Below are positions 37,288 to 45,844 of a DNA stretch of 64,000 bases, piece after piece (the stretch's first letter is position 1; every line of letters starts with the position of its first letter). The DNA comes from Ferrovum sp. JA12 (lineage in GTDB: Bacteria > Pseudomonadota > Gammaproteobacteria > Burkholderiales > Ferrovaceae), in the NCBI RefSeq assembly GCF_001431705.1, contig NZ_LJWX01000002.1:124001-188000 (forward strand). The letters run 5' to 3'. Both the position numbers and the translations under genes were made by a program. The notes under the pieces are model-generated. The model had not been told where the DNA came from. It made no database searches and saw nothing but the letters and a program-made list of their open reading frames with translations.

Positions 37288-38898
37288 ATGAGTATTTCAC
37301 GTCGACAATTTTTATCCATGATGAGTGTTTTTGCTGCCAGCACTGGAATTTCTTTTAGTCAAAATACCTTAGCTAGCGTTATCAACCAAAACACCGGGAA
37401 GAGCTTTGATTTTTCTTATGCGAAGTTAATTGAACAGGCTAAAGTTTTAGCCCATAGTGCCTATGAGGCGCCACACAGACCTGACTCTAAAGTGCTCGAT
37501 GAGATTGACTGGGAACACCATGGGCAAATTCAATTTGATACCGATCACGCGTTGTTTGCGAATGGCCCTGGAGAGTTTTCTATTTCTTTTTTTCATCAAG
37601 GCCGTTTTTTTAGAGTCCCCGTGCGCATGTTTGTGTTAAACAGTGATGAGGAGACTACCCAAGCTCAAGAAATCATCTATCACTCTGACTTATTTAAGAT
37701 GCCAGAGAATAATCCTGCTCATCGTTTGGGCCCGCCAGCCGCATTCGCTGGCTTTAGGATTCAAGAAAGTCGATTGGCGGGCAACCCACATCTCAATTGG
37801 CGTGATAACGACTGGGCAGCTTTTCTTGGTGCCTCGTATTTCAGGGCTATTGGTGATGAATACCAATATGGGCTATCGGCGAGGGGAGTTGCCATTAACG
37901 TTGTAGTGGATGGTGTCACCGAGGAATTTCCGGATTTTACCCATTTCTATTTTGTCCCACCTAAAGAGGGAAGCAATAGGATGGTGATATATGCCCTCCT
38001 TGACGGACCCAGTATCGCTGGGGCATATCGTTTCACTTTAACACGACATCATGAGGTGGTGATGGAGATTGAGCATCACCTGTTCCTCAGACAAGATGTA
38101 CAGCGTTTGGGTTTGGCTCCCATCACCTCTATGTATTGGTTTTCTGAAAAAGACAAAAAAACCGCTGAAGACTGGCGTCCAGCAGTACACGACTCCGATG
38201 GCTTAATGATGTGGACGGGTAAGGACGAGCATCTATGGCGACCCTTAAATAACCCCACAGGAATTCAAGTTTCTTCCTTTAACGACAGTCACCCAAAAGG
38301 ATATGGCTTGATGCAACGTGAGCGTCACTTCAGCGAATACCAAGACGCGGTACATTATGAAAAACGCCCCAGTTTGTGGGTTGAACCCTTAGGCAACTGG
38401 CATCAGGGCTCAGTGGAACTCGTTGAACTCCATACTTCAGAGGAGCTTTATGACAATATGGTGGTGATGTGGGTCCCTCAAGAGAAAGCGTTGAGGGGAC
38501 AATCCTATCATCTGCATTATCGCTTGTATTGGCAAGCCAACTATCCTTTTCCGCTTCCCTTGGCTCAAGTTTACCGAACCAGTATTGGCCGCGGCGGTGA
38601 GCCTGGCGTTAAACGCCCACCTGAGGCACATAAATTTATGGTGGAATTTCATGGGGATATTTTTAATATTCTGCCTCAACATACTGATCCATTTGCAGAT
38701 TTGTGGACATCAAAGGGACGTTTTGATCTGATCTATGTTGAAAGAGTCCCTAATGCTGAACCCCATCAATGGCGTGTTATTTTTGATTTGATCTTGCCTC
38801 AGGAAAAAATTATCAATCCGGTGGAGCTTCGCTTAACACTTAAGTTCCAGGGAAGCGTTCTCTCTGAGACTTGGATGTATCAGTATTTAGTGAGCTAA
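37288..38898 (+). CDS. opgG: Periplasmic glucan biosynthesis protein OpgG/OpgD family
   Basis: A 536-residue periplasmic beta-sandwich protein (MdoG/OpgG domain over about residues 35-530) that acts on the nascent glucan in the periplasm. The N-terminus carries a twin-arginine signal, SRRQFLSMMSVFAAS, as in OpgD, whereas E. coli OpgG uses a Sec signal; the sequence otherwise reads as the shared OpgG/OpgD family (FRPLxLG-type segments such as LGASYFRAIGDEYQYGLSAR and ERDRxFSEYQD-type RERHFSEYQD). Follows the qseG-like gene by 16 nt and ends at the rarA stop codon (convergent, zero gap). Confidence 0.9.
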   Translation: MSISRRQFLSMMSVFAASTGISFSQNTLASVINQNTGKSFDFSYAKLIEQAKVLAHSAYEAPHRPDSKVLDEIDWEHHGQIQFDTDHALFANGPGEFSISFFHQGRFFRVPVRMFVLNSDEETTQAQEIIYHSDLFKMPENNPAHRLGPPAAFAGFRIQESRLAGNPHLNWRDNDWAAFLGASYFRAIGDEYQYGLSARGVAINVVVDGVTEEFPDFTHFYFVPPKEGSNRMVIYALLDGPSIAGAYRFTLTRHHEVVMEIEHHLFLRQDVQRLGLAPITSMYWFSEKDKKTAEDWRPAVHDSDGLMMWTGKDEHLWRPLNNPTGIQVSSFNDSHPKGYGLMQRERHFSEYQDAVHYEKRPSLWVEPLGNWHQGSVELVELHTSEELYDNMVVMWVPQEKALRGQSYHLHYRLYWQANYPFPLPLAQVYRTSIGRGGEPGVKRPPEAHKFMVEFHGDIFNILPQHTDPFADLWTSKGRFDLIYVERVPNAEPHQWRVIFDLILPQEKIINPVELRLTLKFQGSVLSETWMYQYLVS

Positions 38899-40203
38899 TT
38901 ACTGTTTTTTTTGTTGTTTCAAAAAGTCTTCATCCAAGGCTTTTAAATGTCTGAGTTTTTCTTTGATTTTTTGCTCTAAGCCACGTTCAGTGGGTTGGTA
39001 CCAGTGAGGTTTTTTTAATCCCTCAGGGAAATAACTCTCTCCAGCGGCATAAGCCTCTGGTTCATCATGGGCGTAGCGGTAGGTTTTACCGTAACCCAAC
39101 TCTTTCATTAACTGTGTTGGAGCATTACGTAAATGAAGAGGAACTTCGCGGGTGCTATCTTGTTGAACAAAAGCCTTGGCTTGATTAAAGGCCTGATACC
39201 CCGCGTTGGATTTGGGTGCCACAGCTAAGTATATGAGTGCTTGTGCCAGCGCTAACTCCCCCTCCGGCGGACCCAAGCGCTCATAGGTTTGGGCGGCATC
39301 AAGGGCCAGTTGAATGGCACGGGGATCGGCAAGACCCACGTCTTCCCAGGCCATGCGGATAATGCGTCTCATGAGGTATTGTCTATCCGCTCCGCCATCC
39401 ATCATCCGACAAAACCAGTAGAGTGCAGCATCTGGATCCGAACCTCGAACTGATTTGTGAAGAGCAGATATTTGATCGTAAAACTGTTCTCCACCTTTAT
39501 CAAAACGCCGTAAGGCATTTAATAAAAGTGGTTTCAGATCGGCAAGAGTTATGGAGGGTTGTTGGCGATGTTGAGCAAAGTTTAGTATCTGTTCAGTTAA
39601 GTTGATGAGTCGCCGTCCATCCCCGTCAGCGCTATCCAGTAAAGTGGTTTTTGCTTCAGTATCTAGGGTTACATAAAAATCATATTTTGAGCGAGCGCGC
39701 TCAAAGAGCGTAGAGAGCTCCTCTGTATTCAACGCATTGAGCACATAGACACGAGCACGGGATAAGAGGGCAGAATTGACCTCAAAGGAGGGATTTTCTG
39801 TGGTGGCGCCAATAAAAGTAATCAGTCCGGATTCCACATGAGGCAAGAGAGCATCTTGTTGTGATTTATTAAAGTGATGGATTTCGTCAATAAACAACAG
39901 AGTTCTTTTGCCATTCGTTTGGAGGATTTGTTGTGCATTCGCGACTGCCTCACGAATATCCTTTACGCCAGCTAACACTGCAGAGAGAGCGATAAAGTGT
40001 CCCGCCATATGCTCAGCATAGAGCTTAGCTAAGGTGGTTTTACCTACCCCAGGCGGTCCCCATAAAATCATGGAATGGAGTTGTTTGGTCTCAAAGGCTA
40101 GACGCAGTGGCCCTTGAGGACCTAATAAATGTTGTTGACCAATCACCTCAGTAATGAGGTGCGGTCTGAGTTGTTCTGCCAGCGGGATGTGGGTGGTTTT
40201 CAT
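38899..40203 (-). CDS. rarA: Replication-associated recombination protein A
   Basis: A 434-residue AAA+ ATPase (RarA/MgsA/WRNIP1 family) acting at stalled replication forks. Walker [12 protein letters not shown] near residue 50, Walker [12 protein letters not shown], sensor segment [21 protein letters not shown], and the C-terminal tetramerisation region ([18 protein letters not shown]). Typical length. Divergent from gltX. Confidence 0.95.
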   Translation of the reverse strand: MKTTHIPLAEQLRPHLITEVIGQQHLLGPQGPLRLAFETKQLHSMILWGPPGVGKTTLAKLYAEHMAGHFIALSAVLAGVKDIREAVANAQQILQTNGKRTLLFIDEIHHFNKSQQDALLPHVESGLITFIGATTENPSFEVNSALLSRARVYVLNALNTEELSTLFERARSKYDFYVTLDTEAKTTLLDSADGDGRRLINLTEQILNFAQHRQQPSITLADLKPLLLNALRRFDKGGEQFYDQISALHKSVRGSDPDAALYWFCRMMDGGADRQYLMRRIIRMAWEDVGLADPRAIQLALDAAQTYERLGPPEGELALAQALIYLAVAPKSNAGYQAFNQAKAFVQQDSTREVPLHLRNAPTQLMKELGYGKTYRYAHDEPEAYAAGESYFPEGLKKPHWYQPTERGLEQKIKEKLRHLKALDEDFLKQQKKQ

Positions 40204-40285
40204 GAAAATATTATCGCATGACTGACGAAATCTATCAGCCTCCGATACAATAGAGCATTATTCCTTACTCTTGGTAAATATCGTT

Positions 40286-41665
40286 ATGATTCGTACTCGT
40301 TTTGCACCCAGCCCTACAGGATATCTTCATATTGGCGGTGCCCGAACTGCTCTGTTTTCATGGGCCTTTGCTCGTCATCATGGGGGACAGTTTATTTTAC
40401 GCATTGAGGATACTGACCTTGAACGCTCCACTGAGGCGTCTACCCAAGCGATATTGGAGGGGCTGCAATGGTTAGGGATTGATTATGATGAGGGTCCCTT
40501 TTATCAAATGAAACGATTGTCACGTTATCAAGAGGTGGTGGATCAATTACTGACAGCAGGACATGCTTATTATTGTTATACCTCTAAAGAAGAGATTGAG
40601 GTAATGCGTGCCGCTCAAAGGGAGAGGGGGGAGAAACCCCGTTATGATGGACGTTGGCGTGATAGCCAAGACACGCCTCCAGTTGGGGTGAAACCTGTAA
40701 TTCGCTTTAAAACGCCCCTTACAGGAGAAGTGACTTTTAATGATTTAGTCAAAGGACCCATTACGGTTGCTAACAGTGAGCTAGATGACTTGGTGATTAT
40801 GCGTGCTGACGGCGTACCAACCTATAATTTTGGGGTGGTGGTAGATGATTTGGATATGGGAATCACCCATGTGATCAGAGGCGATGATCACGTTAATAAT
40901 ACCCCTCGGCAAATTAATATTATGCAAGCACTGGGCGCCTCTATTCCCCATTTTGCTCATGTTCCAATGATTTTAGGATCAGATGGCGAGCGTTTGTCAA
41001 AACGCCATGGCGCAGTGAGTGTGACCCAATATAGGGACGAGGGTTATTTGCCACAGGCCTTAATGAATTATCTCTCACGCCTTGGCTGGTCCCATGGTGA
41101 TGAGGAAATGTTTAGCCAGGAACAATTTATAGAATGGTTTGATTTGGCTCATATTAGTCGTTCCCCTGCACGCTTTAATACAGAAAAATTAGATTGGCTA
41201 AATCAGCAGTACTTAAAACAAGCTGATGATACGGATATTGCTCTATTACTGAAAAAAGTTCTCGATGAGCGGGGAGTATCCATTGAAGGGGGGCCAGATA
41301 TGATACAAGTGATAGCATTATTAAAGTCGCGTGTCACTCTTATTCCCGAATTGGCTGATGCGGCGTTATATTTTTATCAACGAATTCATGTTTCTGAGGA
41401 GTTGCGTCAATTACATTTAACTGAACAAAACCTAGCTTCAGTAAAGCGATTTAAAGAATTGATTCAGTTTGTCGACTGGACGGTGAGCGATATTAATGAG
41501 TGCCTAAAACAAACCATTAAGGAGTTGGCTATTAAAATGCCACAAATCGCTATTCCATTGCGAGTGATAGTTTGCGGTCAAACGCAAACCCCCTCTATTG
41601 ATCAAACCTTATATTTGATAGGTCGTGAGGAAGTTTTAGCTCGTATGGCTCTGTGTGAGCTATAA
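40286..41665 (+). CDS. gltX: Glutamyl-tRNA synthetase
   Basis: A class I aminoacyl-tRNA synthetase charging tRNA-Glu. HIGH-like motif PSPTGYLHIGGAR at the N-terminus and KMSKS-like motif GERLSKRHGAVS near residue 240; C-terminal anticodon-binding domain. ATG at 40286 (MIRTRFAPSPTGY) is the canonical start; an in-frame TTG at 40271 has no support. Length 459 residues. Confidence 0.96.
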   Translation: MIRTRFAPSPTGYLHIGGARTALFSWAFARHHGGQFILRIEDTDLERSTEASTQAILEGLQWLGIDYDEGPFYQMKRLSRYQEVVDQLLTAGHAYYCYTSKEEIEVMRAAQRERGEKPRYDGRWRDSQDTPPVGVKPVIRFKTPLTGEVTFNDLVKGPITVANSELDDLVIMRADGVPTYNFGVVVDDLDMGITHVIRGDDHVNNTPRQINIMQALGASIPHFAHVPMILGSDGERLSKRHGAVSVTQYRDEGYLPQALMNYLSRLGWSHGDEEMFSQEQFIEWFDLAHISRSPARFNTEKLDWLNQQYLKQADDTDIALLLKKVLDERGVSIEGGPDMIQVIALLKSRVTLIPELADAALYFYQRIHVSEELRQLHLTEQNLASVKRFKELIQFVDWTVSDINECLKQTIKELAIKMPQIAIPLRVIVCGQTQTPSIDQTLYLIGREEVLARMALCEL

Positions 41666-41720
41666 AAGAATCATTTGTAATAAAGGCCTGAACATTTTAT
41701 AATGATTGAGTAATGTGACC

Positions 41721-41796
<76 letters not shown>

Positions 41797-41961
41797 TTTT
41801 TTCTTTTCACGCCACATTGCCTCGCGTAAAATGTTCAAATAAATAAAAGGTTAGAACGTTTATTCGGGTATGGTCAGTTCTGGCCATCTTTTGACATACT
41901 CTCAAAATTATTAATAACTTTGTTGGTCATTGCATTATCCGGCAGGGGAGTAACCAACAAA

Positions 41962-42186
41962 TTGCTCACGGACACCGTCATTCACAATGATAAGGCGATG
42001 GTCAAGAATCTCAAGTTATCGAATGAGTAGGGGTTGTTCCTATTGGTTTTCCTTTTAGGGAGCAAGGGGCGCTGACTCAACTACCGGTTCAACGACAAGC
42101 AGCAGACCTTGAGCCTTCTCGGCATTTACACGGAAATCATCACCCTCAGGGAGGCCGGGATCAGCGTGATGCTGCCCGTAACTGTC
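41962..42186 (+). pseudogene. Decayed P4-type tyrosine integrase, N-terminal arm-binding region
   Basis: Conceptual translation from 41962 gives LLTDTVIHNDKAMVKNLKLS, then stop codons at 42025 and 42073, then LNYRFNDKQQTLSLLGIYTE. After a frameshift near 42155 the family pattern resumes as RDQRDAARN. This matches the N-terminal arm-type DNA-binding domain of P4-like integrases (LTDT, GLYLLV, WR/YRF, K-TLSLG-YPE, LAEARERRDAAR). It starts 165 nt after tRNA-Ala, the usual target type of such integrases. No catalytic domain remains. Confidence 0.72.
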
Positions 42187-42189
42187 ACC

Positions 42190-42560
42190 CATCGCTTTCA
42201 GCATGTTATGTTGATCGTGGTAGGTGTAGGATAAGCTTATTATGGTTTAATCAACTGGTGCGCACCTTGATACGTCTTTAGGTCATGCTTTCAGGGAAGT
42301 CTGGAGCAAATTGCGTCAGTTGAGCGATCTTGTTGTCTTGGCCGAGGCCCATATCCAAAGCAGTAGCGATGTCAGTCACGAGTATTAAGGAAATCGCCAA
42401 CCTTTATCGGGTTAAACAGGCCGTTAGCTACCACCTCGGACAAATTATACAATCTCCACAATTATTTAAAATATTTCTTGTTTTTTTGTTAAAGAAGTGG
42501 ATAATGATTACTGCGATATTCAAGTTATGTCTTAGCTGTTCGGTTGTTACCTAGTTTTAC
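42190..42560 (+). other. Degenerate segment after the integrase remnant
   Basis: No intact gene. A 74-codon frame (42330-42554) contains SIKEIANLYRVKQAVSYHL, which weakly resembles the ParB/recombinase-type helix-turn-helix found in some site-specific recombinases, and an adjacent frame reads LVVLAEAHIQ before it. I interpret the stretch as a second decayed mobile-element gene with low confidence. Confidence 0.3.
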
Positions 42561-42648
42561 GGTATTTTTTCCTAATTGTTTTGCTGTCTTGACCTTCGCC
42601 TTAAGGGGTCAATATCCCCATTTTATTATTTAATTGGAGTTTTAAGAA

Positions 42649-42852
42649 ATGGCATTAGGTACTGTAAAGTGGTTCAACGATTCAAAAGGTTTTGGTTTCA
42701 TTACTCCGGAAGATGGCGGTGAAGATTTGTTTGCCCATTTTTCCGCAATTCAAAGCTCAGGTTTCAAAACATTAACTGAAGGACAACGTGTTTCTTTTGA
42801 TGTGGTACCTGGTGCAAAAGGACAGCAAGCAGCAAACATCCGTAGCGCTTAA
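42649..42852 (+). CDS. cspA: Cold-shock protein, CspA family
   Basis: A 67-residue OB-fold RNA chaperone with RNP1 KGFGFITP and RNP2-like DLFAHFSAI. Ribosome site TGGAG 11 nt upstream. The leader is presumably long, as for other csp genes; a short stem TTGACC/GGTCAA lies at 42589-42612. It is unlinked to the genes on either side. Confidence 0.95.
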   Translation: MALGTVKWFNDSKGFGFITPEDGGEDLFAHFSAIQSSGFKTLTEGQRVSFDVVPGAKGQQAANIRSA

Positions 42853-42868
42853 TTGCAACGGTAATAAT

Positions 42869-42900
42869 AAATGGGTGATTTCTAAGTAAGTCACTCATTT
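42869..42900 (+). terminator. Possible cspA terminator hairpin
   Basis: Stem AAATGGGTGA (42869-42878) / TCACTCATTT (42891-42900), perfect apart from one G:U pair, starting 17 nt after the cspA stop. The following U-tract is poor. Confidence 0.5.
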
Positions 42901-42911
42901 AATAAATGAAA

Positions 42912-42935
42912 TAAAAAAAACTGGCTATCGCCAGT
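42912..42935 (-). terminator. Rho-independent terminator, minus strand (distal of two)
   Basis: On the minus strand ACTGGC-GATA-GCCAGT is followed by eight T residues. Serves the porin transcript together with the hairpin at 42982-43031, and blocks read-through into cspA. Confidence 0.8.
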
Positions 42936-42981
42936 ATCAAGATATTAATCCCTCAATCATATTTAATACTTTTTTTCTAAT

Positions 42982-43031
42982 AAAAAAAGCTCACTACGTT
43001 AATTGTGGGAGATCAATTAGGTAATGAGCTT
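42982..43031 (-). terminator. Rho-independent terminator of the porin gene (proximal)
   Basis: Imperfect hairpin with end arms AAGCTCA (42987-42993) and TGAGCTT (43025-43031) plus inner TTAATT/AATTAG pairing; a T-run follows on the minus strand (42982-42988). Located 18 nt after the porin stop codon. Confidence 0.65.
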
Positions 43032-43048
43032 ATTGAGTGATTAAACGA

Positions 43049-44257
43049 TTAGAATTGAAATTGTGTGCCTAATATAAAACCGCTTGAAGCAGAACTGCCT
43101 GCTTGAACAGTATTGGTGTAAGCTGCAGTTAATTTGGCATCATAGCCTTTTATAACGTAGTTAATACCAAGCTCGTTTTGTACAGTTCGTACGGTTTGTC
43201 CAGCAAGAATCCCAGTATCAAAAGCATCAGGTGTGAAGTCTTGATGCTGAAAATAAGGTTGTAATTTTCCATAACCTAATTTCGCTGGGAACAGATAAGC
43301 AATCGAGGCAACATAAGAGTGTCCTTGGTAGGTAGGTCCACCCCAACATCCTCCAGCAACTGCTCCGCCACCTGTTGGTGAGCATCCGCTATAGTTAGCT
43401 AAAGTATTTGAAGTATCAACTTTGTAGGCTGCGCCAGCAAGAGTGATAGCCCCACCGCCTGATATTCTTTTTTCCATTAACACATCAATGTTATAGGCGG
43501 AATAATTAGCGGTTGAGGTAGCCGATAAGGTCCCGTTATTTTGTGTCATACCCGCAAGTCCTACTGCTAATACATCATGTTTTCCCCAGTAGGTACTGCT
43601 GGCGAAATAAGCAGGATCAACTTTAGTATCCCAGAAGTTGTAATTTAGTCGACCTGTGAACATAAAGTCGCTACTACCGCCTCCACCCTGGTATTGATTA
43701 CCCACTGCTCCATTTTTCCCCATACCTTGATAGGCACCCACTGCATAAGTGAGTCGGTCATTGCCAACGATTCCCCAAAATGTAGCCCCTTGATCTCGAC
43801 CATCTAGATATTGTTCCTTATACACAGAAGAAACGCCTGGATAGAGCCAAGTGGTAATGTAAAATGGGCCTTCCATATCAGCACGGTCGGCGGCAGGCAG
43901 TAGACGACCTAGCCATAAGTTGTATGCCTGGGCGGGTTCAAATTGAACAAAAGCATCTAATAATGAAATACTATTAAGACTACTGTTATATTCAGTATTA
44001 AAAGTAGCTTTAATTAAGTCTGAAAATTTAAAATTGGTATATAAACGTAAATTATCTACATTAAAAGATTTTGAGTTGGCTACTCCGGGAACATTGTTAC
44101 TGTCAAAAGAAGTTCGAATACCCAAACCAATATCAACGGACTGATTGTCACCAAAGTTTATGGTTGCCCCAGCATTAGCATTCATACTTAAAATTGAAAC
44201 TAACGATGCCACACCAATAAGACCCAGGCTCTTTTGTGTTACGTTCTTTTTACGCAT
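43049..44257 (-). CDS. Outer-membrane porin, FmdC-like (amide/urea inducible)
   Basis: A 402-residue outer-membrane beta-barrel protein: signal peptide of about 30 residues ending SMNANA, mature start GATINFGDNQSVDIGLGIR, many alternating aromatic strands and a terminal phenylalanine (GTQFQF). In Methylophilus methylotrophus a porin (FmdC) induced by short-chain amides and urea is linked to the amide transporter; position divergent from urtA suggests the same role here. Sequence alone does not prove substrate specificity. Confidence 0.8.
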   Translation of the reverse strand: MRKKNVTQKSLGLIGVASLVSILSMNANAGATINFGDNQSVDIGLGIRTSFDSNNVPGVANSKSFNVDNLRLYTNFKFSDLIKATFNTEYNSSLNSISLLDAFVQFEPAQAYNLWLGRLLPAADRADMEGPFYITTWLYPGVSSVYKEQYLDGRDQGATFWGIVGNDRLTYAVGAYQGMGKNGAVGNQYQGGGGSSDFMFTGRLNYNFWDTKVDPAYFASSTYWGKHDVLAVGLAGMTQNNGTLSATSTANYSAYNIDVLMEKRISGGGAITLAGAAYKVDTSNTLANYSGCSPTGGGAVAGGCWGGPTYQGHSYVASIAYLFPAKLGYGKLQPYFQHQDFTPDAFDTGILAGQTVRTVQNELGINYVIKGYDAKLTAAYTNTVQAGSSASSGFILGTQFQF

Positions 44258-44322
44258 GTATTTCTCCTTAGTGAATTAATTTATTACAATTTCATCTTAG
44301 GAAAAACTGATCTAAACCAACA

Positions 44323-44465
44323 TACGTAACTCTACGATGTGTAATCAAAACAGCTACGTAAACTTACTTACTAAGTAAGAACCATAGTGACATTTCAACA
44401 ACCTCCAGCCTCTCTCTTTTTAAAATACGTGTTATTACGTACTGCAACATAAGTAAGAAAACGTA
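44323..44465. promoter_or_regulatory. TACGTA repeat cluster in the porin/urtA divergent promoter region
   Basis: TACGTA occurs at 44323-44328, 44355-44360 and 44436-44441, with TACGTG at 44426-44431 and ACGTA at 44461-44465. Spacings of 32 and 10 nt place pairs on the same DNA face. AAGTAAGAA is also repeated (44373-44381 and 44451-44459), the first copy being part of the inverted repeat CTTACTT/AAGTAAG. Candidate operators for the island's response regulator; inference. Confidence 0.5.
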
Positions 44466-44535
44466 TTTAGGCAATGCCCTTTTAAAAATATGATTGGACA
44501 TGTACCAATCACTAATCATTGTTAAGGGGAAGCAA

Positions 44536-45765
44536 ATGCATAAATCCAACGTAAGAAAGAAGTATTCAAAAGTTCTATTTTCCAAATCAGTAATTGGTTT
44601 GTTTTTATCTACCCTTTGTCTTGGCGCAGTCAGTGCTAAAGCCGCTTCAAATATGGCTGTGACTGACAAAGAGGTCACTATAGGTATACTTCACTCCTCT
44701 TCAGGCACCATGGCTATTTCCGAAACGGGCGCAAGAGAAGCCGAGATTTTAGCGATTGAACAAATCAATGCCTCGGGAGGTGTACTAGGCAGAAAAATTA
44801 AATACATTTACGAAGATGGGGCGTCAGATTGGCCTACCTTTGCTGAAAAAGCAAAAAAATTATTGGAGTCAGATCATGTGGCTGCAATTATGGGTTGTTG
44901 GACTTCTGCCTCAAGAAAAGCTGTTTTACCCGTTCTAGAAAGAGATAACGGCTTACTTTATTATCCAACTTTTTATGAGGGATTAGAGCAATCTAAAAAT
45001 GTTGTTTATACAGGTCAAGAAGCAACACAACAGGTATTTGCAAGTCTTGATTGGCTGGCTAAAACCAAACATGCAAAAACCTTCTATTTGGTTGGTTCCG
45101 ATTATATCTGGCCACGTACTACAATGAAATTAGCCAGAGAATATATTGAACGAGTTCTTCATGGAAAAATTGTTGGAGAAGAGTACGCTGCGCTGGGTAG
45201 TACACAATTTGGATCAACCATCAACAAGATAAAACTAAAAAAACCAGATGTTATTTATGCCGCTGTGGTGGGTGGATCTAACGTCTCTTTCTATAAACAA
45301 TTAAAGGCCTCCGGTGTCACGGGTAATAAACAGACTCTATTAACTTTGTCTACCTCAGAAGATGAAGTGGATGGCATTGGTGGTGACAACGTGGCTGGAT
45401 TTTATTCTGCCTTTAAATATTTCGAAACTCTAGATACTCCTGAAAACAAAAAGTTTGTTAGTGAATTTCATAAAAGATGGGGTGCTAATGCTCCTATTGG
45501 GGACGTCACACAAGCTGCCTACGAGGGGCCCTGGTTATGGAAGAAAGCTGTTGAGATGGCTGGCAGTTTTGAAACAGACAAAGTGGTTAAAGCTGAAGAA
45601 TCTGGAAAGATTAGTTTAGATGCGCCAGAGGGCATGGTGTATTTGATGCCCAATCATCACTTGAAATCAAAATTGAGAATTGGTGAATGGCGTAAGGATG
45701 GTCAAGCAGATATTGTTTATACCTCTGATTATATTATCCCCAACCCTTTCCCAAAAGGTTACTAG
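44536..45765 (+). CDS. urtA: Urea/short-chain amide ABC transporter, substrate-binding protein
   Basis: A 409-residue periplasmic binding protein of the UrtA/FmdD type. Signal peptide ends around AVSAKA; the mature domain starts with VTIGILHSSSGTMAISETG, characteristic of the urea/amide subgroup of type I binding proteins. ATG at 44536 is preceded 5 nt by AAGGGGA; the longer frame from 44494 has no ribosome site and no better signal. First gene of the amide/urea operon; a stable hairpin follows it. Confidence 0.93.
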   Translation: MHKSNVRKKYSKVLFSKSVIGLFLSTLCLGAVSAKAASNMAVTDKEVTIGILHSSSGTMAISETGAREAEILAIEQINASGGVLGRKIKYIYEDGASDWPTFAEKAKKLLESDHVAAIMGCWTSASRKAVLPVLERDNGLLYYPTFYEGLEQSKNVVYTGQEATQQVFASLDWLAKTKHAKTFYLVGSDYIWPRTTMKLAREYIERVLHGKIVGEEYAALGSTQFGSTINKIKLKKPDVIYAAVVGGSNVSFYKQLKASGVTGNKQTLLTLSTSEDEVDGIGGDNVAGFYSAFKYFETLDTPENKKFVSEFHKRWGANAPIGDVTQAAYEGPWLWKKAVEMAGSFETDKVVKAEESGKISLDAPEGMVYLMPNHHLKSKLRIGEWRKDGQADIVYTSDYIIPNPFPKGY

Positions 45766-45784
45766 TGAGCGTGTAGTTCTGGAT

Positions 45785-45812
45785 GGGGTGTATTACAAAT
45801 AGGATACACCCC
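45785..45812 (+). repeat. Intercistronic hairpin between urtA and urtB
   Basis: Perfect 9-bp inverted repeat GGGGTGTAT (45785-45793) / ATACACCCC (45804-45812), loop 10 nt, without a T-run. Such hairpins after binding-protein genes commonly stabilise the upstream mRNA and lower expression of the membrane subunits. Confidence 0.7.
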
Positions 45813-45844
45813 GGTACAGAGTCTTGGAAAATAGGAGAATTGAA

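Noticed and set aside
44493..44509. ATTGG...CCAAT inverted repeat just before urtA considered as a sigma-54 or NtrC site
   Set aside because: Spacing does not give GG-N10-GC and arms do not fit the NtrC consensus; possibly a leader hairpin, but only 5-bp arms.
44364..44678. 104-codon minus-strand frame over the urtA start
   Set aside because: Lies antisense to the urtA signal peptide and across the divergent promoter; a shadow of urtA.
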